Part shown: positions 11,925 through 24,440 of the stretch, in pieces
Layout: the number at the start of each line of letters is the position of its first letter
Numbering within the stretch: the stretch's first letter is position 1
Assembly: GCA_004369045.1 (NCBI GenBank)
Contig: ML213504.1
Coordinates: 1,211,508-1,275,507, forward strand
Direction: 5' to 3'
Origin: Heliocybe sulcata
Lineage: Eukaryota; Basidiomycota; Agaricomycetes; Gloeophyllales; Gloeophyllaceae
Length of the DNA stretch: 64,000 bases
The notes under the pieces: generated by a model
The model's database searches: none
Seen by the model: only the letters and a program-made list of their open reading frames with translations
What the model was told of the DNA's origin: nothing
Program-made: the position numbers and the translations under genes

Positions 11925-12824
11925 TCATTTCTGCGCCGCAAACATGTCCACCAAGCTCCGCTGAGCATGATCCTTGACGACTGAATAATTGCGCTCAGGC
12001 AGCCTCTTGCCTGCCTTGATGCTGTCAAAGACCCACTCTGGTTTGACGACGTGTACCTTGTTGCGGGCCTTCGTGGTGAGGTGCTTATGGGTCTTTGAAC
12101 CGCTTAACTGCTGAGACGTCAAGATATGTGTACATCCGGACGCCGTTTGCCTGACATGTCTCCTGTCAGTATGACCAGGGAAAGAACAAGGTGAGCGACG
12201 CACATTGCACGGCCACCAGCCTCTACGACTATCCTCTTCATCTCGATGTCGGTCGTATTTGCGAGGTAACCGTCGATGTAAATCCGTACGTTGGTCATTG
12301 GCTTGCAGGCCGGGTCGCTTATAGGGGCATTCTGCTCTTCTAACTTCTTACTTCTGTTCTTAAGGTACGCCGTATGATTCCCGCCTCCTTCACCACGCTG
12401 GTGCCCTGTTGCGGCAGAGGTGATATGATCTGGATGCGGATAATATTATAAGTTAATGACGACAGTTTCAGTTGAAGTCCGACGTCCCTGTGCGATGCCT
12501 GATATCAGAGTTAGTAATCGGATTCGATTCGTCTCCGAGGGTGTTGAGTAGATGCTTAGTGAGTGCTGACGATGACGGCTTTTCGCCGTCTTTGGACAGG
12601 CGGGCGAGGATTCTGCAGCGATGTCAAATGCCACCTCCACATATACGCTGGAAGGAGTACTTCTCAGTCCGCTTGGTAGCCTTCCACTCTTCATAGCTTC
12701 TCTCCTCGGACTTGCTCACACCGTATGGCTGATATCTGAATGAGGGACGCGTCTTCGCTTTCTCTGGATTTCCAGTACTTGGACGCCTTGTGGCAGGTTT
12801 CTTGATAGTAACAAATCGGTCCAT
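11925..12824 (-). CDS. small BRCT-domain protein
   Basis: The two 3' exons are firm. 12204-12429 encodes RSKKLEEQNAPISD followed by VRIYIDGYLANTTDIEMKRI, and 11925-12150 encodes ASGCTHILTSQQLSGSKTH, VHVVKPEWVFDSIKAGKRL and a short tail ending DMFAAQK. Together they form one BRCT fold with the conserved Gly-Gly turn, THI strand and W-x-x-(D)S motif. Its closest look is the Rev1-type BRCT, but no polymerase domain follows, so it is not REV1 itself. The first exon starts at 12824 (MDRFVTIKKPATRRPSTG) and probably runs to about 12660, with a further piece ILARLSKDGEKPSSS near 12600. The junction from there to 12429 could not be settled in phase. A role in DNA damage response is inferred from the domain only. 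It is divergent from FPGS. Confidence 0.65.
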
Positions 12825-13120
12825 GTTGATAAAATATATACAAGCAGAAGATGTCGAAAGATGGTGGTCAGGATATCATAGGGAATGCGTCTCTCGTCCC
12901 TCCTGAAAGCGTGTCGTCGCGGTTGTGGCTGGAATGTGTTCGAGTTTCAGACGCGAATAGGAGCTATTTAAGTCTGCCATCCGGAGTTTTCCCGACCAAT
13001 CAAGGGCTGACTTGGGTCTCGGATCTTATCAGTCGGGACCCGGATCAGTGCATGATTATCCTTCGCTGCGAGCGTAAAGCCGACTTTGAGTGGGTCTGTT
13101 GGGAATTTCAGCCGCGCTCC

Positions 13121-15142
13121 ATGAGAGCTCTCTTCTCTCCTTTGCTTTCGCTTTCTCGGTCGCTGGGCAGGACCCTCTACCACAGAACCTCATTCCCAGC
13201 CATGACGATCAGGTCATACAGCGATGCAGTCGATAGCCTCAATTCTCTGCAATCGAACGCAGCTACGCTAGAGGCTTTGCGGGCGTCTGGTGGTCGCATG
13301 GGCGAGTTTGCCATCCCAGAGATGCTGGAGTATCTGGAGAGAATAGGCTATAGTGTAGGTGATAGTGGCATGTTCTCAGATGCTCCTGCTTATGTCAAGT
13401 CCTTAGCCGGAGGACTTGAACCGACTGAATGTTATTCATGTTACCGGGACCAAGGGCAAAGGGTCGACTTCTGCTTTCACGGATTCCATCCTTCGCCGTA
13501 CTAACCCAGACTGGAAAGTTGGTATGCTATACCAAAAGGATTCACTGCCCAGGTTCTTACTCGAGTGTCTCTTCTAAGGCCTGTACACCTCTCCTCATCT
13601 GGTAGCCGTCCGAGAACGCATTCGCATCAACGGGGTACCGATATCCGAGGACCAATTCTCGCAATACTTTTTTGAAGTTTGGGACAGGCTAGACAAAAAT
13701 ACCAGCGTATGGCTTGAGTTCATCTTCGCAGCTGCAATTCTGACTCGTATCGCCAGCGCAAGTACCCAAGCACGTCACTTAAACCTGCTTATTTCCGTAT
13801 GGTCACCTTGGTTGCGTTTCACGCCTTTCTCAGTCTCAAGGTGATAACTTATTTAATCGGAAGCCTGGCGTCCAGATTCATTCTGACGTTCGCCTTCAGG
13901 TTGACGCCACCATCCTCGAAGTCGGAGTGGGCGGTACATATGACAGCACGAACATCGTCCCCAAGCCTGTTGTGACGGGTGTTACTTCGCTTGGTTTGGA
14001 CCACGTCAACGTCCTTGGGAAAACCCTTCGAGAGATTGCATGGCAGAAGGGAGGCATCTTCAAAAAGGGTGTTCCTGCTTACACAGTTACTCAGCCGGAA
14101 GAAGGGATGACGATGCTAAAAGAGAGGGCTGAAGAGCTCAAGGTACTGTCAGATTACTTTTTGGAATATACCTCATCTTCAATCTGCCCTAGGCATCCAG
14201 TTTTGAGGTCGTCACCCCAACACCGGAGTTGGAGAATGTCAAACTAGGTACCGCGGACGTTTACTGCCAGCTTGCCTCTTGCTAAACACCCACTTAGGTC
14301 TGGCCGGCCACCACCAAATTATGAACGCGGCTCTGGCTGTCGCCATGTCCCGCAAGTTCTTCCAACTGCGCTCGTCGACAACATTCGAAGAACCATTGCC
14401 CGAATCCTTCATTGAAGGTCTGAAGAACGCCAAGTGGCCTGGGCGCTGCCAGTCTGTGTCGGATCCCAAGAGCACCGGCACAACGTGGTTCTTGGATGGC
14501 GCGCACACCATCGAAAGCTTAAATGCGTGCATCGAGTGGCTTGTGAGTCCCGATGCAGCATTGAAGGTGCCAGATAGGTACGTTTCTTGCCCGCAGCCTT
14601 TGGACTTGTGGATGTTGAGGACCCTTGTGCAGTAGGTTGACAAGAGCCCTCATATTCAACTGCACGGGCGGGCGCACGGGATCTGCGCTGCTAGGCACCA
14701 TGCTCGCGAAGATCGGCGAGCAATTGAAGGCGCACAGCTCAGACAAAGATGGCTCGAACTTTTTTGACCATGTCATCTTCTGCACGAACGTCACCTATTC
14801 CTCCGGAACCTTCAAGAGCGGTGAGTCCTTTGTCATGGTTCGGCATGACCGGGATGGCTGATTGGGTGGGCCATAGATCTCACAACGCACGCCATCCCGG
14901 AAGGCGAGCTCGCCGCTCTCAAAACCCAAAAAGAGCTGGCATCGGCGTGGTCGGTTCTTCTTCCAGATTTCCCTGCGTCGAACATCCACGTCCTCCCGTC
15001 CGTCGAGAGCGCTGTCAAGGTAATCCGAGAGCTGGAAGGCCAGCCTGACAACAAGGAGAAGGTCCAGGTTCTGGTTACCGGAAGCTTGCATCTGATAGGA
15101 GGCGTGATTGAGGTGGCTGGCCTGTCGGACGTCGCCTTGTAG
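13121..15142 (+). CDS. FPGS (MET7): folylpolyglutamate synthase, with two possible starts
   Basis: The enzyme adds glutamates to tetrahydrofolate, using ATP, in cytosol and mitochondria. Exons: 13121-13354, 13407-13521, 13579-13706, 13757-13840, 13900-14142, 14193-14247, 14298-14577, 14636-14820, 14877-15142 (529 aa). The ATP loop [13 protein letters not shown] is at about residue 90. [18 protein letters not shown] and [15 protein letters not shown] (omega loop and Mur-ligase motifs) follow, then [14 protein letters not shown], and [12 protein letters not shown] in the C-terminal domain. From the first Met the protein begins with a 27-residue Arg/Ser/Leu-rich stretch without acidic residues, ending at a second Met (13202) that starts the normal FPGS sequence ([18 protein letters not shown]). 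This mirrors the mitochondrial and cytosolic start pair of known FPGS genes. The frame is open further upstream to 12851, but that part looks like promoter sequence. Confidence 0.95.
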
Positions 15143-15402
15143 AGAGATCAAGGACTTTGACTACTTTTGAGTGAGTGTTTTCTGGATATAGATGTATCGA
15201 TAGGATGTCCCCGCCTTCAACAGGCGCTTAATCTAGACGAGCTTGTATATTACTTATCAGTATCTTATGTCGCGTAGCTGCCTCAACAGAGCTATCCTTT
15301 ACTGCTTACAAGCAGATGTTTCCAGACGATATCACAATTTCCTTATTCAGCAGCACATCGTACACCCTTGATTTTGTATGTGATCTATTCTCTACAACCA
15401 AC

Positions 15403-17528
15403 TCAGAACCTAACAGCAGGGCTCTTCTCAACGCCCTCAATAGACACCTTGTGCCCGACCAGAGTTCGGATGTTGGTAATGCCGTACCTAGATGTCTGTG
15501 TGAAACAAGCACGCCGACTGATAGCACCACTTCACGATACCTGATCATAGTGGGCCTTTCCAAGCCCAAACCCCAGCCGAGAACGCGTACGTCCTTGGGG
15601 AAGCCCATTGGCTCCAGCATCTCCGGCCTGAACATGCCGCTGTTCCCGATTTCGACCCACTTCTTGAGCTGCGGGTGGAAAGCGAAGATCTCCATGGACG
15701 GCTGAAGCAGGCACATATCACGACTGGTCAGACACGGGAGTTTGATATAGGACAAACCTCTGTGTAGGGATTGTACGCAGGCTTGAAGCGCAAGTTCTCA
15801 AGACCGAGTTTCTGGAAGAACACCTTCATGAACCCTGTTGACGTGTGACTTAGCGAGGGGCTGAGTATCAGGCAATCGCACTACAAATCGCACCGAGTAG
15901 GTCACCTAAGGTGATGTCCTTGTCCGCCACCACGCCCTCTACCTGATGGAACTCAGCCAAATGCGTCGCATCCATCGTCTCGTTCCTGAACACCCTATCG
16001 ATACTGAACAATTTTGCTGGGCGGAACCCGTCATCGTCCCCCGGGTGCATACTCCCGGACTTCGTCGATCCTACGCCCCCAGAAGCCTCGGCATGGACCT
16101 CCCCATGCTCGTGTGCGAGATCCGTGTGGTCGTCAGAGTCGCTGTCGGCCTCGCCTCGACAGCGCGCGGCGAGCTTGTACAGCATAGCTGCTGAGGATGC
16201 CGTCGTGTGCGTGCGGAGGAGCAGCTTCCGCGTCTCGGCATCTGACCAGGGAGCGCGGTAGCCGGTCGAGCCGTAGCCGCCGTGTTCGTGCACTTTCGAG
16301 ACGCGCTCGTAGTAGGCCTTTGGTGGTGGTAGCGAGACGGAGGGGTCTGTTACGAATCAGCGGATGGAGCCAAGGTGATACGGACGAGGAATTACCAGAA
16401 AGATAGAAAGTGTCTTGGACTTCTCTTGCTGGGTGTTGTTGGGGGACGAAGAGGGAATCGAAGCACCAGAAGCCGGATTCGACGAAGGATGATGTTGGCA
16501 TCTCCGTGAAGCTGGCGGGAGGTGAGATCGCTGTGTTCCTTCAGTGATACAATAGAGCATACCCCATTTCAAGGAAGATGTTTCTGATTTCTTCGCGAAC
16601 TTTGAGGAGTGGGTGAAGGGCGCCCCCCTCTGTCGGAATGCCATCGGCCTCAAAGTTGTATTTCTTGAAGGTTGCCGTTTTCCATGCACCACTGTGGCGC
16701 AGACATAAGCAAGACGCAGGGAAACTTTAGACGACGACATACGACGTTAGTGACTCGACCGTCAAGTCTGTCTCTGGCTTCGCAATAGAGGTGCTGAAAC
16801 TGGGTCCTTTGTGGACTGTGAACCATTGCCCTTTCCTGCGTAAATTCAGAACACGCTTCAAAAGTGCAAGAGGCAATCCTTTACCTTTGCACAATCAGCT
16901 TTCGTTTTCTCAGGTCTGCTAAAGCCTTTTCTCCCTCCTTCAAGGTTCCGGTCGAATCAACCTCTCGCATATCAAGCTGCGTCTTATCTTGTATTGATGG
17001 AGCCTACTTTGTTGAATCATTGGTACATTATCTAAAACACAATAAGAAGCGCACGATGATCGACTACAGACCAGTTTGACCAGACCGCTCCCTTCCTTTG
17101 CAACCCATCCATTTTTGAAGGCGCGACCCTGACCGACCTTTGCAGCCTCATCGCCTACTTTTTTCTTGAGCTCAGCTGGCGATACTGGGTCACCCTCCCC
17201 CTTTGCGGGTAACGCGGCCCATACGCGAGCTTCATGTGAGCCCTCTAGCGCGATCTGCGCACCTTCAGGAGTCAGGACATGCGAGAACGTCTCATGTGTG
17301 GTATACGTGATCATCTGAAAGACATCTTTTATTACAGCGTTCCTTCGGGAAATAGGATGTACATACGTCCCGACTGGCCAGAGAGTTCAAAGCCCCGAGG
17401 ATAGTGACCTGGGCATCATGGGACGCTGCTGCTTCCGCTTGCCCAGGAAGCACAAGTGTTCGAGTATCCTTGATTGATCCATGAGCATGCAATGTGTCGA
17501 GGATGAGTTGCTGGAGAGCCTCCGCCAT
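15403..17528 (-). CDS. FRS2: cytosolic phenylalanyl-tRNA synthetase alpha subunit
   Basis: This is the catalytic subunit that charges tRNA-Phe as an alpha2-beta2 tetramer; the beta subunit gene is also in this window at 35.5-37.9 kb. Exons in transcript order: 17367-17528, 17072-17314, 16885-16982, 16743-16835, 16563-16691, 16396-16511, 15894-16346, 15758-15834, 15541-15701, 15403-15487 (538 aa). The N-terminal winged-helix part has EARVWAALP and RAFKNGWV. The catalytic part contains [20 protein letters not shown] and [20 protein letters not shown] (motif 2), then [18 protein letters not shown]. Motif 3 is [19 protein letters not shown]. An acidic His/Asp-rich insertion sits between about residues 330 and 365. 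The 89-bp intron 16983-17071 is longer than its neighbours. The start codon lies 136 bp from that of PEX2 on the other strand. Confidence 0.95.
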
Positions 17529-17664
17529 CGCAGGCAGTGTATTTACAGACGAGCAGGTAAAGCGGTTAGATTGACTCGATTGCTTCGAAGCGGCCTATCA
17601 GTCCACGTGATTCCTGTCTCTTCACCGCTCCGCTGATGGCCTCCGCAATTCATTTCTGCTCGCA

Positions 17665-19195
17665 ATGTCCACACCGTCTTCGTGGCAGCAAGCTTGGCTT
17701 GACGCACAGTCGAAACTTCAAGCCGCCAGCGATGCTCTGACGACCCGCGACACGCCCCGCCCGAGGGTCTTGCGAGTAGGCCAGTTGGACGCGGAACTAC
17801 TCGACCAGGAATTGCTGCATATGCTCCAGGAGCCTCTCAACAAGGCCTTGGCATTGTTCAACGTACGTAGAATGGCGCTTCAGTTAACTTCATTGAACGT
17901 AGACAGTCCTCTTTGAAAGCTCGCTTTGAACCGGAATTGGCCCTCATCATCGAGCTAACTCTCTACAAGCTGTCCATCTGGTCCGATGGAGCGAGCTATG
18001 GTGCCAAGCTTCAAAACTTGAGGTACAGAGTACCATTCACACATGGAACGCGCCTATCATGTCAGTATTGGTCTCCGTAGTCATAGGACAGCTCGCTGAA
18101 TACCAAAGGGTACTGCAGTCTCTGGCCTTCCTTACCGCACTCTCCTCATGCACGGCGCATTAACCGTGCTCATTCCATATCTTCATAACCGGCTTCGTTC
18201 CCATGCTTTAACAAAAGCATGGCCAGACGCTCCTCTCCGCGATCGTAGACGCAGAGTCTGGGATGCCCTGACGAGGATGGAATCCCTACATAGTCTCCTA
18301 GGTCTTATGAATTTCATACTGTTTTTGAAAGACGGGAGGTGTGATACGCATCATATATCTCACTACTTCGTGTTCACTTCCATTGTATCAGGTACCGGAC
18401 GTTGGCAGACCGACTGTTGCGCATGGAGCTGACCCCATCACAACGCTTAACGCAACGCAACGTCAGCTATGAATTCATGAACCGCCAGATGGTCTGGCAC
18501 GCCTTCACTGTACGTCTCCAAACGATTCATAACTCTCTGTTATTCATGATATAATTCACTAGGAATTCCTCCTCTTCATGCTGCCCCTGATCAACGTGCG
18601 CGCCTTCCGTCGGAGGATTACACGCCTGGCGAACAACATTACGATATCCTCTCTCCTACCAGCACCCGCTCGGAGCGCTCTCGGGATCTCAGCAGGCGCT
18701 CACGAAGATCAGAGCAAAGTTAGCCGGAAACCGCTGGGTAAATACCATGCCCTCAGCGCCGACCAATGCGCCATCTGCGCAGACAATGCGTCGTTCGATC
18801 TAGCCGCGGCTGGCTCAGCAGGATCATTCATCTCCGCGAGCGCAGACATGAACACCGCCTCCACGTCGACCGATCCTGCAGAGGAAGGAGGCGCACCTAT
18901 GTACCCGATCCACACGCCCTACATCACCTCCTGCGCGCACATCTACTGCTACTTCTGCCTCGCGGAGCGCATGATCCGCGCCGCGGACGCCGGTGAGGTG
19001 TGGGAATGCCTGCGGTGCAATGAGCCGGTACGCTCTGTGGACCGGTTGACGACAGAGATTGGGATCGTAGAGGAGGGCGAGAGTGGGCTGGATGACTATG
19101 AGTTTAGTTCCGATCTTGGGAGTACAGATATGGATATGTCTGCTGAGGGTTCGATGGGTACTTTTAGCGAAAGCGGAATGTCGGATCACACATGA
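17665..19195 (+). CDS. PEX2: peroxin Pex2, RING E3 ligase subunit of the peroxisome
   Basis: Pex2 forms with Pex10 and Pex12 the membrane ubiquitin ligase that recycles the import receptor Pex5. Exons: 17665-17862, 17907-18029, 18109-18338, 18392-18509, 18563-19195 (433 aa). The N-terminal membrane domain has the family stretch RVLRVGQLDAELLDQEL, then TLLMHGALTVLIPYLHNRLR and YEFMNRQMVWHAFTEFLLF. The C-terminal RING begins CAICADN. After a Ser/Ala-rich insert of about 45 residues it resumes with TSCAHIYCYFCLAERMI and WECLRCNEPV, giving a C3HC4-type set of ligands. An acidic Ser/Asp-rich tail follows. The second intron (18030-18108, 79 bp) has a choice of acceptor; the one used gives GTAVSGLPYRTLL. 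It converges on the importin gene 173 bp away. Confidence 0.93.
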
Positions 19196-19368
19196 GCGGG
19201 AATCTACTGGCTTGACTTGCATACGAGATATTATTCAATCCAAGATCAAGAGCAAAACAAGTGCAAAAGGTGTTACTGGGAAGGTATTAGGATGGTATGT
19301 AAATGACAGGAGACACGCTCCCACAAATTAGACTAAGATAGCAGTGCTACGAAAGTGCACGTACAGAC

Positions 19369-22300
19369 TCATAAGCCGCTAGTCAACTCCTTTTGTATCT
19401 GTTGCACGACAAGCGGGTCCGCCTTCGCAAGACTTGTTTGCAGGACACTTCCGGGCCCGGAGGCTGCTTCGGCCTCCTGCAGTCTCGCCGCAACGAATGT
19501 CGTCAGTCTAGTAGTGCGGATGGGATCATCATCGAATATCTGCGGGCATGGATATAAACCGAGGAACAAAGATGGCTGGGGACAGATTGACACGCACAGC
19601 TCTACGGCGAGCGCCTTCTGGCGTCTCCTTCGATTCCTCCCAGAACACGCTCTCGGAAGGTTCGGCGCGGTCCCAGAACAACGTAAGTTGAGGCCTGGAG
19701 GGGCCGCTGTCAAGCGTTCGTCGCGTTGATCCGGACTGTGTTACTTACCCTCCGTTGTGAAGCTGATTGTATTCATTGGCTTGTTCTTCTGCTTCCTTGA
19801 TCTCACCGAATACATCCAGCCACAAATTGAATATCTCATTGGGTAATCGTTCAAGAACCTCCGGACGACCAGTGGCAACAAGATTCGCAATGCCCATCGC
19901 GACCAGTTTGCGGTACCGAGGTTCCGACATGTTATCGAACTACAGGATATTGTGAGCGAGGTCCTCCATTCGATCAAGCAAACCGTGCATACCCTTGACC
20001 ACCACTGATCCAAGAGCGCCTCCCAGACAGCGGTCTCGGTAGTATTCAGCGGTCCAGCAGAGGCAGACATCAACCGCATGAACACGCCACAATCCGCAAT
20101 CACAATCCGGGCGAGCACGTAGATGTGCTCCGTCAGGGTTGAGACAGCCAGCTGCAACCACAGTGCAAAATTCAGGTCGCAGCACGAGATAGATTCGGCA
20201 AGGTCCTTACATTGTCATCAACCAAAGGTTTCATCAAGGAAGCGAAGAGGCCGGAGACGTGCAAAGGTTCTGCCCAAAGCTGAGGCGGTGCAATTTGCAC
20301 CAATATTCGGAGAGTAACGAGCATGTTTTTCTGCTCTGAAGAGAGTGCAATCGGGAGCGTACTCTGATAGGCCTTGAAGAGGTCTAGAGCATGCATCTGA
20401 ATCATATGGTTAAGCGCCCTTCCTGACCAGAACGTAAACAAATTCTTGCCTGCAAGACACGAGGAGCGTCCAAGATCACGTAGGACTCCACTATACCACA
20501 CACTTTAGATACTGATTCCAAGTCTTCCGCTTGTAGTCGGACAGCTAGTGGAAATAGCTCCAGTAGACTTCGACTGCCATCAATGCTGTCTAACGACACA
20601 GCATTGCGCATAGCAGCTTGCCACATCAAATATGCGTCCACTTCTAATTGTAGCTTGGCCTGAACAACGTGAGCTGCACTCCAGGCGCGCATGCAAAAGG
20701 ACACATACAACCGGTGTAAAGCATTCTTGGACGAGAGGGACCACCAAGTTGATCAAGGGTCTTGAATGCTCTTTCGAGGACTAGACAGAGTAACGTTCAG
20801 TCCTCCCACAGAGCCACCAAGTCTTGCACCCACCGCGATCAGTGTTTCCACGGTGCCTAGAAGGGCTCCCTTGAATAGCCAGTCATCGCCCGCGTTAGCC
20901 CCTAGGACGTTTTTAAGAAGATGGCCACTCGATTATAAAACGATGGCTTACACAGGCCCGGTACAGTATCCATCAAGGCACCAAGGAATGGAACAATCTG
21001 CTCGATCCATCAGCTTCAGCACGAGACATCGATTCATGTCGCGCTTACATGCATCCCAGAGCGTTCGATGACCACGCCGAGTGTGTTTAGAATGCGTCGT
21101 TTGCTTTCCTGATTATCCCCCTCGTTCAGCAGAGTTATCAATTCCTTCATGGTCGCCGGCAAGAAGGGTGCAAATACTTCTGGATCGAAGTCAATGTTCT
21201 GACAATGAGGTACGAGCTCTTCTCAGAATTGCTTTTTCTGGAATCGCGTGGAACAACTCACGTCGATACATTCCCTAGTCGCTGCCACCGCAGTGAGACG
21301 CACGACCGCGTCGCTTCCAGGACCCCTATCTTGCAGAAGATGCACCAGAACTTGCCAGATCATGGGGTTTTTCGGAGAAGCGCACGAGTCAGAGACCCAT
21401 TTCCCAATGACCCACGCAATACGGCGCTTGATAATCGGATAACTGTCAACGATAGCTCCATAACGTTAGAAGAATAAAGTATCATGGGGAAGTCAACTAA
21501 CCTGGAGTTGGTTTCTTGAGATTCGGGGATGAGAGTGTGTTCCAGCCATTGATCGAAAGGGATGGCATCGTTCAGCTTTGTTGCGCAACGTCCAATTGCG
21601 CAGTATACAGCCTCCTTTTGTACGACACTGGCCAGATCTGTTGTGGGCGTGGCTGTTTAGGACAATTAGTATCAGACCTCCGTCATATTACACTGAATCG
21701 TGGCCCATACAGATGACTTGCTTGAATGTTGCCTCCATGAGAGGAACAACATAATCTTTGTACTGTGCAGCCAGCGTCATGAGTACTCGTTCAGCACAAG
21801 GCTATCAAGACCTGAATGAGCGAGCCAACCAATGAAAGAGACCCATACTTCTTACCCTAACTTCATATTCCCAATGGTCGTTCTCCTTATCTTCCTCATT
21901 CACCCATTCATCAGGGTCCGCCATCCACCCCTCCAGATCAGATGGATTAAGCGGGATGAAGCGAGTAACAAGAAGCCGAACAGCATTCTCAACAGCCTCC
22001 TTGCTCAATACTCAATGTTCCATTTGAATTAGAGAATGCGCCGCCCACTGGAACAGCACATACCGTTTTCGTTCGTTGATCCATCCCTGCGGACGGGAGC
22101 CCACTGTGCGAGATTCTCTTTGAACAGGACCATGGCTTGTACGAGGAAACGAACAGGGAATACAGCCCCTTGCGAATCTAGTAAAGTGTAATACTTAACC
22201 AGGGAGCAGTTCAACAACCGGAGATCCAACATACCTTCAATGAACTCAGGGGGACTGTCCGTTGCTTGGACTACTTTACTCCAGTAGTAGAACACGAGTT

Positions 22301-23593
22301 CGGAACACCCGGGAAGCTGAATAAAGCGCTTCACATCGAGTTGCTGGAATCGACGGAACAGCTTCCCAAACAACCTGACATGACGCGTTAGCTGGTCGAT
22401 TGTGCGCCTCCCGGCAGTGTCCACAGATGTGTTGGCAGATCTCAAGGCCACGAGCAAGTTGATGCGAAGCTCCGAGAGCGCCTGCAGCTGAGCAGAAGAG
22501 TCTTGGAAGTATTGCTGAAGCTGTGTGTAGTGGACTCATCAATACCAACAGCGGAGATGCCATCGATCGTAGACTGTATTACCCATTCCTTCTTTTCCTC
22601 GGCTTCGTCCATATGCGGTCTCTGCCACAGCCAAGTGGTCATCTTGACTAGACATTTGAAGATAAGGTGGGCGATCGTCAAGTCTTCGGTCTGACGGGGC
22701 TGGCTCACGGTTTCTGGAGTAAGTGTAGAGGTGATGACCGGTCCTAGCCTGGCATAATATCCATAGAACTCCGTATGCAAGTCTCCAATGAGCTGCAAAT
22801 AAGGTTGAATATGATATGCAGTGACCGCTGAGCCTAATTGTCACGCACGGTGGCCATGACCTTCACGCCTGCAGGCATCTTGATACTCCCAAACTCCTTG
22901 AGGAGAGCGTTCACTAGTCTGAGACTCCGAACCAGGACGGTCATCGAGTGTGCGTCGGGGGGCAGCGTATTGTCATAGCGAGCAATCAACTGGGTGGTGA
23001 TCGCGTTCCTAAGGTCCGGCAAGAGATACGACCTGTCCGACTGGTTCAGTGCCTTCGATCGTTGGAAGAAGTGTGATCACAGACTACCAGTTATTGGGAT
23101 AATCCTGTCGAGCAATCTTCGCCACAATAATCTCATTACATTCCGCAATCTGACAAACGCGTCAGATTGGGGATGGAATGAGAACGGTGACTGCGGCGAG
23201 ACGTACCATATCATCCGGCTCCTCCAAGAAACTCAAGCATCTCTGCCTTATCCTAACCCGATGCTCATCCGAGACTAGTCTTTCCATAACCCCAAGTAAA
23301 CCACCCAATAATACACTCGGACAAAGGAGCACTTACCGACGCGACCTCCAGTTACTCAAAGCAGCATTCTTGAACTGAATGATCGACTGCTGCCGTACAG
23401 GCAGCGGCACCGACTTCTGCGCGGCGATCTCTTGCAGCGCATCAAAGGCACCAAAGTAGTCCAGCATACTCTTCAGCCGGAACGACGACCTCTCCATCAG
23501 CGCCGGGTCTTGCGAGGACGCCCCGCATATCACGTCGTACAGCTCCTGCGGGTCGACATTCTGGATAACATGTGGGATTTTACTAGCCCTCAT
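19369..23593 (-). CDS. KAP120: importin-beta family karyopherin (Kap120/importin-11)
   Basis: This is a nuclear transport receptor of HEAT repeats. Yeast Kap120 carries ribosome-assembly factors and human IPO11 carries UbcM2 and others. Exons in transcript order: 23337-23593, 23207-23279, 23088-23149, 22849-23032, 22583-22792, 22235-22520, 22064-22177, 21856-22010, 21711-21801, 21502-21652, 21262-21442, 21049-21198, 20952-21000, 20834-20901, 20709-20780, 20450-20659, 20211-20396, 19993-20151, 19749-19939, 19598-19706, 19369-19539. The sum is 1042 aa, the usual length. The N-terminus has the importin-beta signature (ICGASSQDP, then QQSIIQFKNAALSNW). The middle has LTRHVRLFGKLFRRFQQL and VTRFIPLNPSDLEGW, and the end has IFDDDPIRTTRLTTFVAARL. 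All 20 introns join in phase. The intron 20397-20449 uses GC at its donor (CAG|GCAAGA). An in-frame Met at 23626 is an alternative start. Confidence 0.9.
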
Positions 23594-24440
23594 TCTTGCG
23601 CTCAAGCCTCGAGATAGTCTGTGCAAGTAGAGAAGGCAAGAAGCAAAAGTCGCAAGACTCGACTGGTGCTTTGTTCAATGTTAGGTTGCAAGCCTCGCCA
23701 CAGTCCAAATATTTCGATAGATTCGATCGGCAGACGCGTAAATAACCGTAAATAACGCGAGATCTCAGCCAATATCAGCAATCCTACGCCGTTTACTGGT
23801 ACCAATAGCACTCAGAACTGCGGACTGACGGCCTGATATCGATAGCTTAGATGATATTGATTCGCCCCCGGGAGGGTATATCGGCCAACTCAGGGTGCTG
23901 AATAGGAATGCAACCGAGCAGGGTAGGTCGTTCTGTAAGAACCATATTATGGCAGCGAACAATAGCGGTCATGAACGATGGTAAGAAGGTCCATGAGTAA
24001 GGGCTTCTCAATATTTAAGAAGGAAGAAAGGGGACCATCATGATATAGAAGCATAACGGAATACCGTTATAACGTAGCTCAGCGTCGCATCAGAAAAGTA
24101 TGCACGTGTCTCAAAGACGATCCATAGATGGACAATGCCATGGATGCAGCTATGAATGCTGACCGCCTCTGGGTGTCACGGAACTGCGCAAGGGCATCAT
24201 CAGGCATCCGAGTGAGAAAACAAAAAATTGCGCTGTGTCAATGAGCGGATGGCCTTCGTAATCATTGGAGGTGATGCGAGGGTGGCCTCGTCCGGCGGAG
24301 GTTCTGAGCGGGACAGAATTCTGACGGCGCAGATAGCATGTTATAGCCTGAATCAATTTCACGGTAGATGCGTGGTCACAACAATAGGAGACGCAATAGT
24401 TCACTTGGGCAGTCAAAGGGGTCCATGTTCATCGTTATAG
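23594..24440. other. intergenic, nothing recognised
   Basis: About 850 bp lie between the importin start and the EMC10 stop, both on the minus strand. Short open frames on both strands lack protein-like composition or family similarity. It should contain the importin promoter; I see no clear TATA box. Confidence 0.5.

Noticed and set aside
12851-13120. In-frame upstream extension of FPGS
   Set aside because: Ninety extra residues without family similarity; the sequence lies in the divergent promoter.
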